From positions 19,851,500 through 19,915,499 of the forward strand of contig NC_060890.1 in the NCBI RefSeq assembly GCF_014805685.1: a stretch of DNA of 64,000 nucleotides, given 5' to 3'. The notes beneath the pieces were generated by a model. The model had not been told where the DNA came from. It ran no database searches and saw only the letters and a list, made by a program, of their open reading frames with translations. The position numbers and the translations under genes are program-made. Of the stretch, positions 21,299 through 27,372 are shown one piece after another (positions within the stretch are counted from its first letter, which is position 1; every line of letters begins with the position of its first letter). This DNA is from Silurus meridionalis. Its lineage: Eukaryota > Chordata > Actinopteri > Siluriformes > Siluridae.

Positions 21299-23270
21299 GT
21301 AATACAAGGATAAACATCCTTTACCCATATATGAACATGTATTCTGTAGGCATATATGTGTCCTATATACTGTATGTGTATTTGGGAAAATATGTTACAT
21401 ATATTAAAATCCAAACATTAACATGTATGCAATATTTATGTGCTTTGCATATATTGCTATATATAAAATTTCACTATGGGTAGAATGAGCTGAGTTTAAT
21501 AGAGCAAAGGACAATACAAATTAGGGATTCTTTTTATTTTTGCTCAGAACAGTACTTGCTTCCATTGTGGAAAAGGAATCATAATATAATTTTAGTAACT
21601 TTTTCTGGTCACTTGATCACTTTTGTGATTATATATGGATCACATATGGATACTTTCTTAATTTTAAGGGTGTTTCTTTTGTGTTTTTTGTGTTGTGTTT
21701 TTTCCTGGACATAGTTTTAGTCAACAGCTGGAACAGAGTTCATAAAAAAATCAACTTGTGAGGTAAATAAATATAATAGGAAAAATATTAATAATAGAAA
21801 AATAATTATTGATTTCAATATGGAAATTTATATTCTGTAAAGCTGCTTTATGACTATGTCCAATACTATTTGAACTGAATTAATTTGAACTGCTTCTCAT
21901 TCAGAAACAGGGAATAAAACAATCTCATTGATGAATCCAAAATAGTATTGAACAAGTGTTATTGAGTCATAAATTTTTTTTTTAATTTGCAATTACAACA
22001 CAATTAACACCAGTTTACCCCGTAAACATGCATCTCTTCATTTCTGGATAAGGGGAAACAAAGACCAACAAAGGTCACCCTAGTGGAGAAGACAATTTAT
22101 TAGGAAGCTACAGGCACTTGTGCACTTTTAAAGTGAACACAGTTAAGGTAACATGCTGGCAACCTGGGTTTATTTTTTTGCAAATATGTGCTTAGCACCA
22201 TTCTGAAAATGATGGTACACAAGTCTTAATTCATTCACAGAAGGGAACAAGTTCAACACTGATGTTCATTCATTTGCAGACAAATGTCACATAGTTGAAT
22301 TTAGAAAGAAGTGAAACTAACAATTTCTTTCATTTCATATTCAGGTAAATATTTTTGTTCATGTTTGGTACTGCAGGGCCTAAAATTCTTTGTGCTTTAA
22401 TCAGTCACCTGACAATGTGGTATTTCATATCAGGAACCCACATGAAACAACCAAGATATTTATGAAGGTGACTAAGGTGAACTTTTGACCTACTCCCAGC
22501 AAAGGATACACACTCAACAGTAAGAACACAATGACCTTTCTCTAGAGAGGTCACAAGTAAGTGCCATTCAGAGTGCTCTTACTATAATGTTTAATCTCTA
22601 TCTGAAAGAGCACAGTTATGTAAATCATTTAGCTCAATGTTAGTAAAAATGCAACAATACACAATCTATTTTCAACTTAGTTCATCATGTACAGTTATTG
22701 TTTACTATAACATTTTATTTCAATAGTTCCTGAACTTAGGTTTATTAGCTATTTGCTTTCTGACACCATTTTCCTTTTAATTAATCCACCAACAGAAAAA
22801 GTGTTACCCAATCAATAATGACCATTTTGGGAAAGTCCGTTAAACTCCTTTTAACCATTAATCCGGCTTAATTAGAACAAAACGGAAAAAATAACGTGTC
22901 ACATGCCGTAACAAATACTCTTTGTGAATGCATAAGACTGCAATGAGTACAATAATTTGATTAAAAAAAAAGGGTTATAGTGTATTGATATTCAATATTA
23001 CATTATTATTGTTATCAATAAAAATAGATATTATTATTAATTAAAAAAAATTCTAGTATTTTGCTTTGAACAAATATCGTGCTATGTGTTGTATAGTTTG
23101 GGTTAATTAATGCAGGAAGAATTACAAGCATAACAATAAACAACTGACATACATTTATTACACTTATATTATTATAATATAATAATCAGGTTTTTTAACT
23201 TACCATCTGTTTTGTTTCCAGTGGCCTGACTGGAAGGTATCTGTGTTACCAAAAGCAGAACTAGGACCAT
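662..23270 (-). CDS. ptpre: ptpre, receptor-type protein tyrosine phosphatase epsilon (18 coding exons; last exon outside window)
   Basis: Type I membrane tyrosine phosphatase that removes phosphate from phosphotyrosine at the inner face of the plasma membrane. The 18 exons join in phase to 657 codons: signal peptide (about 1-16), ectodomain (17-31), transmembrane helix (about 32-54), juxtamembrane segment (55-125), D1 (about 126-366) and D2 (about 417-657, incomplete). D1 shows KNRY at 147-150, WPD at 286-288 and HCSAGVGR with Cys320 and Arg326. D2 shows WPE instead of WPD at 576-578 and HCSAGAGR with Cys611, as expected for the weakly active second domain of the PTPRA/PTPRE pair. The short ectodomain and residues such as PAEGKGMID and [12 protein letters not shown] favour PTPRE over PTPRA. 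Human PTPRE is 700 residues; this one would be about 681 with its missing last exon. Which teleost paralogue (a or b) it is cannot be told. Confidence 0.95.
801..822. repeat. (CA)n microsatellite at a ptpre acceptor
   Basis: (CA)11 on the plus strand. It reads as (TG)n ending in TAG on the minus strand and so forms part of the acceptor of the exon at 662-797. Confidence 0.95.
823..1568 (-). other. ptpre intron, no further feature recognised
   Basis: AT-rich intron between the last two placed exons, with poly-T/A runs near 1172-1205 and 1480. No conserved frame, RNA gene or known repeat was recognised. Confidence 0.6.
1569..1720 (-). CDS. ptpre: ptpre coding exon 17: D2 WPE loop and P-loop cysteine
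   Basis: 152 bp, acceptor GCGCAG, donor GTAACA. It encodes residues 562-611, including [40 protein letters not shown] and VVHC. WPE (576-578) in place of WPD is the known D2 substitution that lowers activity. Cys611 is retained. Confidence 0.96.
1879..2007 (-). CDS. ptpre: ptpre coding exon 16: D2, [10 protein letters not shown]
   Basis: 129 bp, acceptor TTGCAG, donor GTGAGT. It encodes [40 protein letters not shown] and YEP (519-561). The CCQYWPTE block corresponds to the YQYWP block of D1. Microsatellites flank both ends of the exon. Confidence 0.95.
2020..2154. repeat. back-to-back (CA)n and (GT)n microsatellites between two ptpre exons
   Basis: About 54 bp of (CA)n (2020-2073), a 30-bp spacer, then about 48 bp of (GT)n (2107-2154). 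They fill nearly the whole 149-bp intron between the exons at 1879-2007 and 2157-2291. The two tracts are complementary and could pair into a hairpin. Confidence 0.95.
2157..2291 (-). CDS. ptpre: ptpre coding exon 15: D2, [15 protein letters not shown]
   Basis: 135 bp, acceptor TAACAG, donor GTACAC. It encodes [40 protein letters not shown] and QEREQ (474-518), clear PTP D2 core sequence. The donor GTACAC is the first unit of a (CA)n microsatellite in the transcript. Confidence 0.95.
2292..3212 (-). other. ptpre intron, nothing recognised
   Basis: AT-rich intron between the exons at 2157-2291 and 3213-3289. A 60-codon open frame at 2460-2642 on the minus strand resembles nothing I know. No known repeat was identified. 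Confidence 0.5.
3213..3289 (-). CDS. ptpre: ptpre coding exon 14: D2, DFNRVILS...NASFID
   Basis: 77 bp, acceptor TTGCAG, donor GTGAGT. It encodes [20 protein letters not shown] and ASFID (449-473). It is the D2 counterpart of exon 6, with the same length and phase. The 21-bp minisatellite begins about 40 bp upstream of the acceptor in the transcript. Confidence 0.95.
3330..4495. repeat. 21-bp minisatellite array with higher-order structure
   Basis: About 55 tandem copies of a roughly 21-bp unit built on GTATTAGCAACACTG plus six variable bases (for example CTCCAG, TTCAAG, CTACAT). From about 3636 to 3970 the variants recur in a fixed order of four units (84-bp period). A block near 3341 recurs near 3969, about 30 units away. 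The unit is divisible by three and lacks stops, so it gives long false open frames on both strands (minus-strand repeat NSVANTW-like). It lies inside the intron between the exons at 3213-3289 and 5497-5590. Confidence 0.97.
4886..4960. repeat. (ATCT/CATC)n tetranucleotide repeat
   Basis: Imperfect run of ATCT then CATC units in the same intron as the minisatellite. Confidence 0.9.
4961..5496 (-). other. ptpre intron remainder, nothing recognised
   Basis: Single-copy-looking AT-rich sequence between the CATC repeat and the exon at 5497-5590. No feature recognised. Confidence 0.5.
5497..5590 (-). CDS. ptpre: ptpre coding exon 13: start of D2
   Basis: 94 bp, acceptor TTGCAG, donor GTAAGG. It encodes [20 protein letters not shown] and [11 protein letters not shown] (417-447) plus the first base of Tyr448. 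The motif [12 protein letters not shown] matches the D2 N-terminal region of PTPRE. Confidence 0.94.
5714..5863 (-). CDS. ptpre: ptpre coding exon 12: end of D1 and linker
   Basis: 150 bp, acceptor GTGCAG, donor GTGAGG. It encodes [40 protein letters not shown] and [10 protein letters not shown] (367-416). This is the last helix of D1 and the short linker to D2. [13 protein letters not shown] is diagnostic for the PTPRA/PTPRE pair. About 80 bp of (CA)n lies directly upstream of the acceptor. Confidence 0.95.
5872..5953. repeat. (CA)n microsatellite abutting a ptpre acceptor
   Basis: About 80 bp of CATACA then (CA)n, starting 9 bp from the exon at 5714-5863. On the transcribed strand it is (TG)n before GTGCAG. 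Confidence 0.95.
6190..6325 (-). CDS. ptpre: ptpre coding exon 11: D1 P-loop AGVGRTG and Q-loop
   Basis: 136 bp, acceptor TCTAAG, donor GTGAGT. It completes Ser321 and encodes [20 protein letters not shown] followed by [20 protein letters not shown] and LVQTD (322-366). The P-loop arginine is Arg326 and the Q-loop appears as QLVQTD. A Ser replaces the more usual Pro in QRP; the effect is unknown. A (CA)n tract lies upstream of the acceptor. Confidence 0.95.
6341..6386. repeat. (CA)n microsatellite near a ptpre acceptor
   Basis: About 45 bp of (CA)n, 16 bp upstream (transcript sense) of the exon at 6190-6325. Confidence 0.95.
7091..7168. repeat. (GT)n microsatellite in a ptpre intron
   Basis: About 78 bp of nearly pure (GT)n. 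Confidence 0.95.
7169..9001 (-). other. ptpre intron: low-complexity tracts, no gene
   Basis: Between the (GT)n at 7168 and the exon at 9002. It contains ATA/ACT trinucleotide-rich sequence (7595-7690), a (TA)n tract at 7978-8013 and poly-T runs. A partial inverted similarity occurs between about 7925-7950 and 8460-8485 (GGAAGATCACATTAAA and its complement). No coding signal. Confidence 0.55.
9002..9165 (-). CDS. ptpre: ptpre coding exon 10: D1 WPD loop and catalytic cysteine
   Basis: 164 bp, acceptor ACCCAG, donor GTACGC. It encodes residues 267-320 and two bases of Ser321. It carries [12 protein letters not shown], where Asp288 of the WPD loop is the general acid, and ends in GPIVVHC, where Cys320 is the nucleophile. 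The catalytic signature is split by the intron after HC-S, as usual in this family. Confidence 0.96.
9166..9738 (-). other. ptpre intron, nothing recognised
   Basis: AT-rich intronic sequence between the exon at 9002-9165 and the compound microsatellite at 9739. No feature recognised. Confidence 0.5.
9739..9862. repeat. compound (CA)n-(CATA)n-(TA)n-(CATA)n microsatellite
   Basis: Near-symmetrical compound tract: CA, then CATA units, about 65 bp of (TA)n, then CATA units. It is self-complementary and close to the donor of the exon at 9922-10041. Confidence 0.95.
9922..10041 (-). CDS. ptpre: ptpre coding exon 9: D1, DKCYQYWP
   Basis: 120 bp, acceptor TGTAG, donor GTAAGT. It encodes [20 protein letters not shown] and [20 protein letters not shown] (227-266). 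CYQYWP and VDYTIRKFC are typical of D1 of the PTPRA/PTPRE group. The donor runs straight into a compound CA/TA microsatellite. Confidence 0.95.
10042..10979 (-). other. ptpre intron with (GA)n tract
   Basis: Intron between the exons at 9922-10041 and 10980-11077. It contains about 48 bp of (GA)n at 10405-10453. Nothing else recognised. Confidence 0.6.
10980..11077 (-). CDS. ptpre: ptpre coding exon 8: D1, [16 protein letters not shown]
   Basis: 98 bp, acceptor TGTCAG, donor GTAATT. It encodes [20 protein letters not shown] and [12 protein letters not shown] (195-226), a classical conserved PTP block ([17 protein letters not shown]). A (CA)n tract lies directly upstream of the acceptor. Confidence 0.95.
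11082..11140. repeat. (CA)n microsatellite abutting a ptpre acceptor
   Basis: About 55 bp of (CA)n within 5 bp of the exon at 10980-11077. It reads as (TG)n then TCTGTGTCAG on the transcribed strand. Confidence 0.95.
11141..11737 (-). other. ptpre intron, nothing recognised
   Basis: AT-rich intron sequence between the (CA)n tract and the 37-bp exon at 11738. No feature recognised. Confidence 0.5.
11738..11774 (-). CDS. ptpre: ptpre coding exon 7: D1, [13 protein letters not shown]
   Basis: 37 bp micro-exon, acceptor TCTCAG, donor GTGAGA. It encodes [12 protein letters not shown] plus the first base of Gly194. Together with exon 8 (98 bp) it totals 135 bp, the size of the single matching D2 exon. 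It is too short for ordinary gene prediction but is fixed by phase and by the conserved FIAAQGP motif. Confidence 0.94.
11922..11998 (-). CDS. ptpre: ptpre coding exon 6: D1, DHSRV...NASYID
   Basis: 77 bp, acceptor ATTAG, donor GTAAGT. It encodes [20 protein letters not shown] and ASYID (157-181). The motif DYxNASYID is a conserved core strand and turn of PTP domains. Its length equals that of the matching D2 exon at 3213-3289. Confidence 0.95.
12439..12505. repeat. perfect 23-bp inverted repeat with 21-base loop
   Basis: Arm 12439-12461 (TATGTCTTGTATTTGTGTGG plus TCT) is exactly complementary to 12483-12505. The left arm is preceded by a partial direct duplication (GTATGTCTTGTATTCGTG at 12421). 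It is intronic in ptpre and would fold as a hairpin in the pre-mRNA. Confidence 0.9.
12930..12972. repeat. (GA)n microsatellite at a ptpre donor
   Basis: About 42 bp of (GA)n on the plus strand. It is (CT)n in the transcript, starting 8 bp after the GTGAGT donor of the exon at 12980-13070. Confidence 0.95.
12980..13070 (-). CDS. ptpre: ptpre coding exon 5: D1 start with KNRY loop
   Basis: 91 bp, acceptor TTGTAG, donor GTGAGT. It encodes [20 protein letters not shown] and then [10 protein letters not shown] plus the first base of Tyr156. KNRY (147-150) is the phosphotyrosine-recognition loop of classical PTP domains. A (GA)n tract begins within a few bases of the donor and reads as (CT)n in the transcript. 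Confidence 0.94.
13468..13565. repeat. (TA)n then (TTTA)n low-complexity tract
   Basis: About 70 bp of (TA)n running into TTTA units, in the intron between the exons at 12980-13070 and 14293-14429. Confidence 0.9.
13566..14292 (-). other. ptpre intron, nothing recognised
   Basis: Intron sequence with an 80-codon plus-strand open frame (13932-14174) that matches no family I know. Treated as non-coding. Confidence 0.5.
14293..14429 (-). CDS. ptpre: ptpre coding exon 4: juxtamembrane to D1 lead-in
   Basis: 137 bp, acceptor GTTACAG, donor GTGAGT. It encodes residues 81-125, including [20 protein letters not shown], then [20 protein letters not shown]. This is the segment between the membrane and D1 in PTPRE, with the conserved IRSADD and FREE motifs. 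It is separated from exon 3 by a 4.7 kb intron. Confidence 0.94.
14525..14735. mobile_element. old interspersed repeat fragment
   Basis: It contains a diverged version of a widespread fish repeat tail: AACCAGAGAACCTGAATGAA, then CCCCACAGACAGTAACCTGA and GATCGAATTTCATGCCCT, ending with ACTACCCACTGCACCACTGT. Family not named with confidence. Confidence 0.45.
14736..19112 (-). other. long ptpre intron with two old repeat fragments
   Basis: 4.7 kb intron. It holds poly-A at 14802-14826, a SINE-like fragment at 15105-15212 (GGGCATTTTGCAGATGCCCT...AAGGGCCTTGCCC) and a repeat fragment near 16195-16475. The rest is AT-rich with no coding signal; open frames at 16911, 17208, 17863 and 18570 match nothing. 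Confidence 0.55.
16195..16475 (+). mobile_element. conserved fish repeat fragment (TCTGGTTCCTCTAAAGGTTTC block)
   Basis: The block CTGAATCTGGTTCCTCTAAA ... TTTCTTCCTCATGTCATTTC ... CGCCACTGGTTTGCTCAATA, followed by a tail ending ATTTAATTGAATTGAATAA, matches a very common teleost interspersed repeat known to me from many loci. A tail-only piece may occur near 21835-21895. Confidence 0.5.
19113..19186 (-). CDS. ptpre: ptpre coding exon 3: juxtamembrane basic segment
   Basis: 74 bp, acceptor CCTAG, donor GTACTG. It encodes [20 protein letters not shown] and LEEQ, with split codons at both ends (Arg55, Glu80). The basic KNRQK stretch directly after the membrane span fits a stop-transfer signal, and PNGILEEQE is characteristic of PTPRE. 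Both the receptor form and the proposed cytosolic form would use this exon. Confidence 0.92.
19357..19385 (-). CDS. ptpre: candidate alternative first coding exon of the cytosolic PTP-epsilon isoform
   Basis: Lying between the transmembrane exon and the juxtamembrane exon, an ATG at 19385 opens MRKNSLNFR and then TG followed by a consensus donor GTAAGA. Splicing to the exon at 19186 completes TGG (Trp), giving [10 protein letters not shown] joined to LKNRQKAD. The receptor form has Arg at the same split codon. Mammalian cytosolic PTP-epsilon also starts from an alternative first exon in this part of the gene, with about 12 residues ending in Trp replacing signal, ectodomain and membrane span. 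An in-frame TAA lies upstream of the ATG. The start context is weak and no promoter motif is clear. Basis: sequence plus recalled isoform structure; no transcript evidence. Confidence 0.72.
19575..19757. repeat. two (GT)n tracts next to the transmembrane exon
   Basis: (GT)n at 19575-19645 and, after a degenerate spacer, at about 19708-19757. It ends 9 bp from the donor of the exon at 19766-19862 and sits upstream, in transcript sense, of the proposed cytosolic first exon. Confidence 0.95.
19766..19862 (-). CDS. ptpre: ptpre coding exon 2: ectodomain end and transmembrane helix
   Basis: 97 bp, acceptor TTTAG and donor GTACCA. It encodes residues 23-55: a short polar stretch (NQGYSNTH), then an aliphatic run from Ile32 to Leu54 ([20 protein letters not shown] and onward) that is the single membrane span. 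The last two bases (AG) pair with the first base of the next exon to make Arg55, the start of the basic stop-transfer segment. A long (GT)n tract on the plus strand follows the donor immediately. Confidence 0.92.
19863..23203 (-). other. ptpre intron between signal-peptide and transmembrane exons
   Basis: 3.3 kb AT-rich intron. The only distinct feature is (GT)n at 21239-21297. No coding signal; the 75-codon minus-strand frame at 20824-21051 matches nothing. Confidence 0.55.
21239..21297. repeat. (GT)n microsatellite
   Basis: About 58 bp of pure (GT)n in a ptpre intron. Confidence 0.95.
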
Positions 23271-23275
23271 TGTGG
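23204..23275 (-). CDS. ptpre: ptpre coding exon 1: start codon, signal peptide, N-glycosylation site
   Basis: The exon begins after a pyrimidine-rich acceptor (TTTTCCCAG). It has 5 bases of 5' UTR, then ATG at 23270 in a strong context (CCACAATGG). It encodes [20 protein letters not shown] plus Thr-Asp, and ends at the GTAAGT donor with one base of the next codon. The hydrophobic run at residues 2-8 followed by SSQA looks like a signal peptide cleaved near residue 16. N19-K-T is a glycosylation sequon. Because the exon starts with an acceptor, at least one untranslated exon must lie at higher coordinates. The (GA)n tract at 23299-23345 reads as (CT)n just upstream of the acceptor. Confidence 0.88.
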
Positions 23276-23298
23276 CTGGGAAAACAGAGAGAAAGAAA

Positions 23299-23299
23299 G

Positions 23300-23345
<46 letters not shown>
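23299..23345. repeat. (GA)n microsatellite upstream of the first coding exon
   Basis: About 46 bp of (GA)n. In the transcript it is (CT)n directly upstream of the acceptor of the start-codon exon and probably serves as an extended pyrimidine tract. Confidence 0.95.
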
Positions 23346-23346
<1 letters not shown>

Positions 23347-24032
23347 AATTATTTTATTATTTGTTATTATTATTTGATTAATATATTTAAAATTAATATT
23401 AAATATTAAAGTTTGTTTTTTTTTTCAAAGAAAATCACCAGGATGTTCAGGCGCATAGTAAAAACAGAGCTAAAGTTTGATTACACTGATTACTGCTCAT
23501 GAAAAATAAATTGCAGTGGTATTACAGTAATACAAAAGTAATAAATAAACCACTATTAGAACAAAGTGTAATAGTGTACGTCTACCACTAGATGGCGAGC
23601 GAGGCATACATTTCAAAAAGATTTATTACAAAGCGCTGCATCCGCACAGCAAACATTAATAATAAAATTATGTAACTACATAAACGTCATTATTGTCTAA
23701 TTGACAAAGCTATGTAATTATATTTTATGAAATAATAAATCTATTGCATAAAAACAATGAATGTTCAAATTCACTAATTAGAACTACACACTGGATAAAA
23801 TAATCCATCAAAACTGCATCGAAAGCACTTCTGCGATCTAGTACAACTATTAGGTAGCTACTGCATTGCTCGGAGTCACACCAGATTTAATAAGGTCTGT
23901 GACATTTCCAGACGATCTAACCTGTCTGCCAGCACTTCTGTCTGGGTCATGAATTGCTCAGGGTGTTGCATTGTCTGATTTAAATGTGTGGGGACTAAAG
24001 TCACTTATATTCCAGGTCTTTTTTACTTTGCG

Positions 24033-24102
<70 letters not shown>

Positions 24103-24694
24103 CTATCCGCTCAGTCTCCAGTAAGCAGGTGAAGAGAAGGCCCCTGGATGGAATGACAGAACTTCAAAGGACACCATGCACACACATTCATATACTCTTT
24201 AAAAATTGAGGAGCAATTTTGCATATCCAATCAATCTACCCATGTCAGAGGTCAAAGGCAAAGGCAAAGGCATTTGAACAGTCAAAGGCTGGGCTGAAGT
24301 ATTTCTAATGACATAAGGAGTGTTATGTTACAAAGTCATGCTCTTTCAGTATTTTACAAATTTGTACTGTATATGATTCTTATGTAGATTTGAGTGCCTG
24401 GTGGTGTCAGCTTTACAGACACTCCCATAATTAGATGTGCAACGTAAAACATTTTATCAGATCAAATGGAAACACCCTAAAAAAATTAACATTTATCTTG
24501 TATTATGAGTGTTAAACATCCCAACGTAAAGTTATTCATCTATTTCTAGTTGTTGTTTTTTTTCAATCATTTCAAGCTTTTGACTTTGTTGTTCTATGGG
24601 TCATTTTACTTCTTTCTATAAATAAATTCTTTAAAGTAAATTGTATTCAACATACAGTATTTGTACTTGCTATGATGAATTTTTTACACATGTA
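23346..24694. other. upstream/intronic DNA with one (GT)n tract
   Basis: AT-rich DNA 5' of the first coding exon of ptpre. It has (GT)n at about 24035-24098. No exon or promoter was recognised. Confidence 0.5.
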
Positions 24695-25728
24695 CAGTGG
24701 GGAAATAATTTATAGGGCAGGTTTATTTTAACTGAAAGAGAAAGAATAAAGAGAAAATAAAATTAATATTATATAAAAAAAATTAAGTTAAATATGTATT
24801 TGATCCCCTACAAACCAGCAAGAATTCTGACTCCCACACACCCAAATTAGTCCTGTCCTTTTAAGAAAGAGACCTCTTTTGGCATGATAATTTGAAGTCA
24901 ATCGCCCTTGCTCTGAAGCTCTATGCAAAATCTTACCTCATAGGGTAAGGATGATACTGAGAAAAGTGGGAGATCAGCCCAGAATTACACAGGAGGAGCT
25001 TGTTAATAATCTCAAGGGAGCTGAGACCACAGTCACCAACAAAACCACTGGTTACACACCAAGCTCTTTCTGCTCAAGAATGCCAATGAATAGGCCCGTC
25101 TGAAGTTTGCCGATGAGCACCTGAATGATTCAAAAGAGGCATGGGAGAATGTGATGTGGTCAGATGAGACCAAAATTGAGTTCTTCGACACCAACTTCTC
25201 TCGCCGTGTTTGGAGGCAGAGATGTTGGGCACACCATCCCCTCTGTCAAACATGGAGGAAGAAACATTCTGCTTTAAAGCTGTTTTTCCTGCTAAGGGTA
25301 CAGGAAGACTTCACTACATGAACAGGGTCATGCACTGTAGGAATCTTGGATGGGAACCCCCTGGCCTCAGCCGGAACGCTGAAGATGGGTCATGGATGAG
25401 TCTTCCAGTATAACAATGACAAAAAACATATGGCAAAGGCAACAATCTGCTGGTCTTGTAGCCTATTCCAGCCTTGTGCAGGTCTAGACAGCTCTTTGAT
25501 CTTGCCCATGGTGGTGGGGAGGTTTGAATTGAAGAGGTTGATTCTGTGACTGGTGACTTTTATACACATAACCAGTTAATATTAAAAGCATTTCAAATAC
25601 TTATTTTGCGCGATCAAATAGAAATCAATTTATAACCTTTCTATAATTTTTTTTGTCTTTTTCTGTCTAAATAAAATTCTAGACTGTTAATTTCTTTGTA
25701 AGGGGAAATAATTTATTTTCCGATTGTA
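24695..25728 (+). pseudogene. decayed Tc1-like transposon with transposase remnant
   Basis: The left end CAGTGGGGAAATAATTTATA and the inverted right end (GGGGAAATAATTTATTTTCC near 25700) look like terminal inverted repeats. Inside are recognisable transposase pieces on the plus strand: AGATCAGCCCAGAATTACAC, then GTCTGAAGTTTGCCGATGAG, TGGTCAGATGAGACCAAAAT and TTCCAGTATAACAATGAC. Frames are broken many times and the C-terminal third, with the last catalytic residue, is deleted after about 25445. Non-functional. Confidence 0.85.
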
Positions 25729-26290
25729 AGGGTTAATAAATTACATTAACATTAATATAAATTACAATCAATTACATGAATTCATTTACACGTCTTTTTT
25801 TTTTTTTTATCTTGAAATCAAAACAGTAAATTGTTGTTCCAGATAGTGAACAGAGTTATGGACACATGCAAAGCTGTCACCATGAATTCGGTCAACATAA
25901 GGATCCCATTAAAAGTCAGATGATACATGTATCGTGTATGCACACACACTGCACAGCAAGAGAAACAGCCCTATTCACAGCCAAGAGCGCAGTAACAAGC
26001 CTAATGCCTGGATAATGAGCAGTGATTAGTGATGAGCAGAAACAGACTGTTTCACCTCTGTGGAATGTCTGTGCTGTCAGTGAGTCTGTCCTCTCGCTCC
26101 TCCATCAAGCCTCTAGTAATGAGCTATAAGCTTTAGGCCATTAGCACACATCCTGCACTCCTCCTTTCTCTGTGAGAGTCAATACTGCATCTCATGGCTA
26201 TTAATAAGCTTACTTGCTCCCCCCTGTGATTGACTGATGAGGATTTCTTTTGAAACGGTCTGTGGAAACAGGAGCAATACCATATTTCAC
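25729..26290. other. no gene; possibly conserved non-coding stretch
   Basis: From about 25850 to 26240 the sequence is of mixed composition, without low-complexity tracts or known repeats. No frame or splice evidence. Function unknown. Confidence 0.4.
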
Positions 26291-26302
26291 ACACCAAGAT
26301 GC

Positions 26303-26760
26303 AGTGGCGGCGGTCAGGACAAGCAAAACCTTTTCCGCTGGCCTAAACATTATCAGAACCACTGACCTACATTTACAACCTAAATTCTGAATTTTGTTCC
26401 ATGTAATTTTATTAATTTATTTCCAACAGTTTATTCTCTTCATTTTGTAGCGTTTCTCTTGGCTGCACTGCTTCCAGTACATGTATGTGGATGTAAGATT
26501 TTTTGTCCAATCAGATTTTAGCCTCTATGTGCTGCCATGTCAATCTAATCTGCCCAGAGCCTTCAAAGTCTGTTCTGCTGGCCTTTTTACTATAGTCTCC
26601 TTAAGAAAAAGCTCTGTTTCTTTAACCAATCAGATTTCATATTCGCCTCACAGGGCAGCTAGCTGACCCAGAATAGCGTCAGCATTTTTCCGTCCATTGA
26701 TTGGTTGGTCAGAGGGAAACTGTTACAGCCAAGTTTGACTGGCAAAACACGTGTGTAGCT
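26303..26760. mobile_element. probable hAT-type DNA transposon remnant
   Basis: The start CAGTGGCGGCGGTCAGGACA, the repeated phrase CAATCAGATTT (26509, 26628) and the TTCGCCTCACAGGGCAGCTA block resemble a common fish DNA transposon. No transposase is visible. Assignment is from memory and uncertain. Confidence 0.4.
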
Positions 26761-26950
26761 CTGCACACATTAATACATCTGAGTTAGACTTTTTTATGCC
26801 TATGAGAAATTGATTTGGTCGCTGACATACTTAAAAATCCATTTTGAAGAAAAGCTAGACATCGTGAGGAGAGGTTGAGAAGCTAGCTAGCTTGTCTTAG
26901 CCGAGAAAGGGTTTGTTTACCACTTCCAGTAAAATATTAATATTAATATT

Positions 26951-27075
26951 TAGCTTTATGGGGTTTATAAACATGTGCAATTTTACAAATAAAGTATTAG
27001 AGAAATAAATCATTCTCTTTTCTAGTTTTTTCCCCGATTCTTTTTTCCACTGTTGTGGGATTGACAAATGTGCAT
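26951..27075. repeat. direct repeat copy 1
   Basis: About 125 bp, nearly identical to 28915-29044: TAGCTTTATGGGGTT...ACAAATAAAGTATTAGAGAA...CCCGATTCTTTTTTCC...GGGATTGACAAATGTGCATG. Family unknown. Confidence 0.9.
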
Positions 27076-27149
27076 GGTCCTGTCAAGCAGACGAAAACAT
27101 GAACATGATGAATTGGACATGTGGCTTTGCATGATTACACAACGTACAG

Positions 27150-27372
27150 CTGTTATCACTTAGGGTGTACTTACTTTTGTTGCCATCTATTTTGACATTA
27201 ATGGAAGTATGTTATTTATATCAGAGGACAGTAAATCTGTACTGCTGTACAAGCTGCACATTGACTACTCTAAAATATATTCAATTTACATTTCTATAGT
27301 ATTGTCACTTGAGAAAATATATAAAAATTGTTGCTGAAATTTGAGAGGTGTACTCACTTTTATATCTATAGA
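27150..27372 (+). mobile_element. Tc1-like transposon terminal fragment
   Basis: GGGTGTACTTACTTTTGTTG at one side and GAGGTGTACTCACTTTTATA at the other, with ATTTTGACATTAATGG, GAGGACAGTAAATCTGTACT and TACAAGCTGCACATTGACTA between, match the well-known right end of a fish Tc1 family. No coding part remains. Confidence 0.7.
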
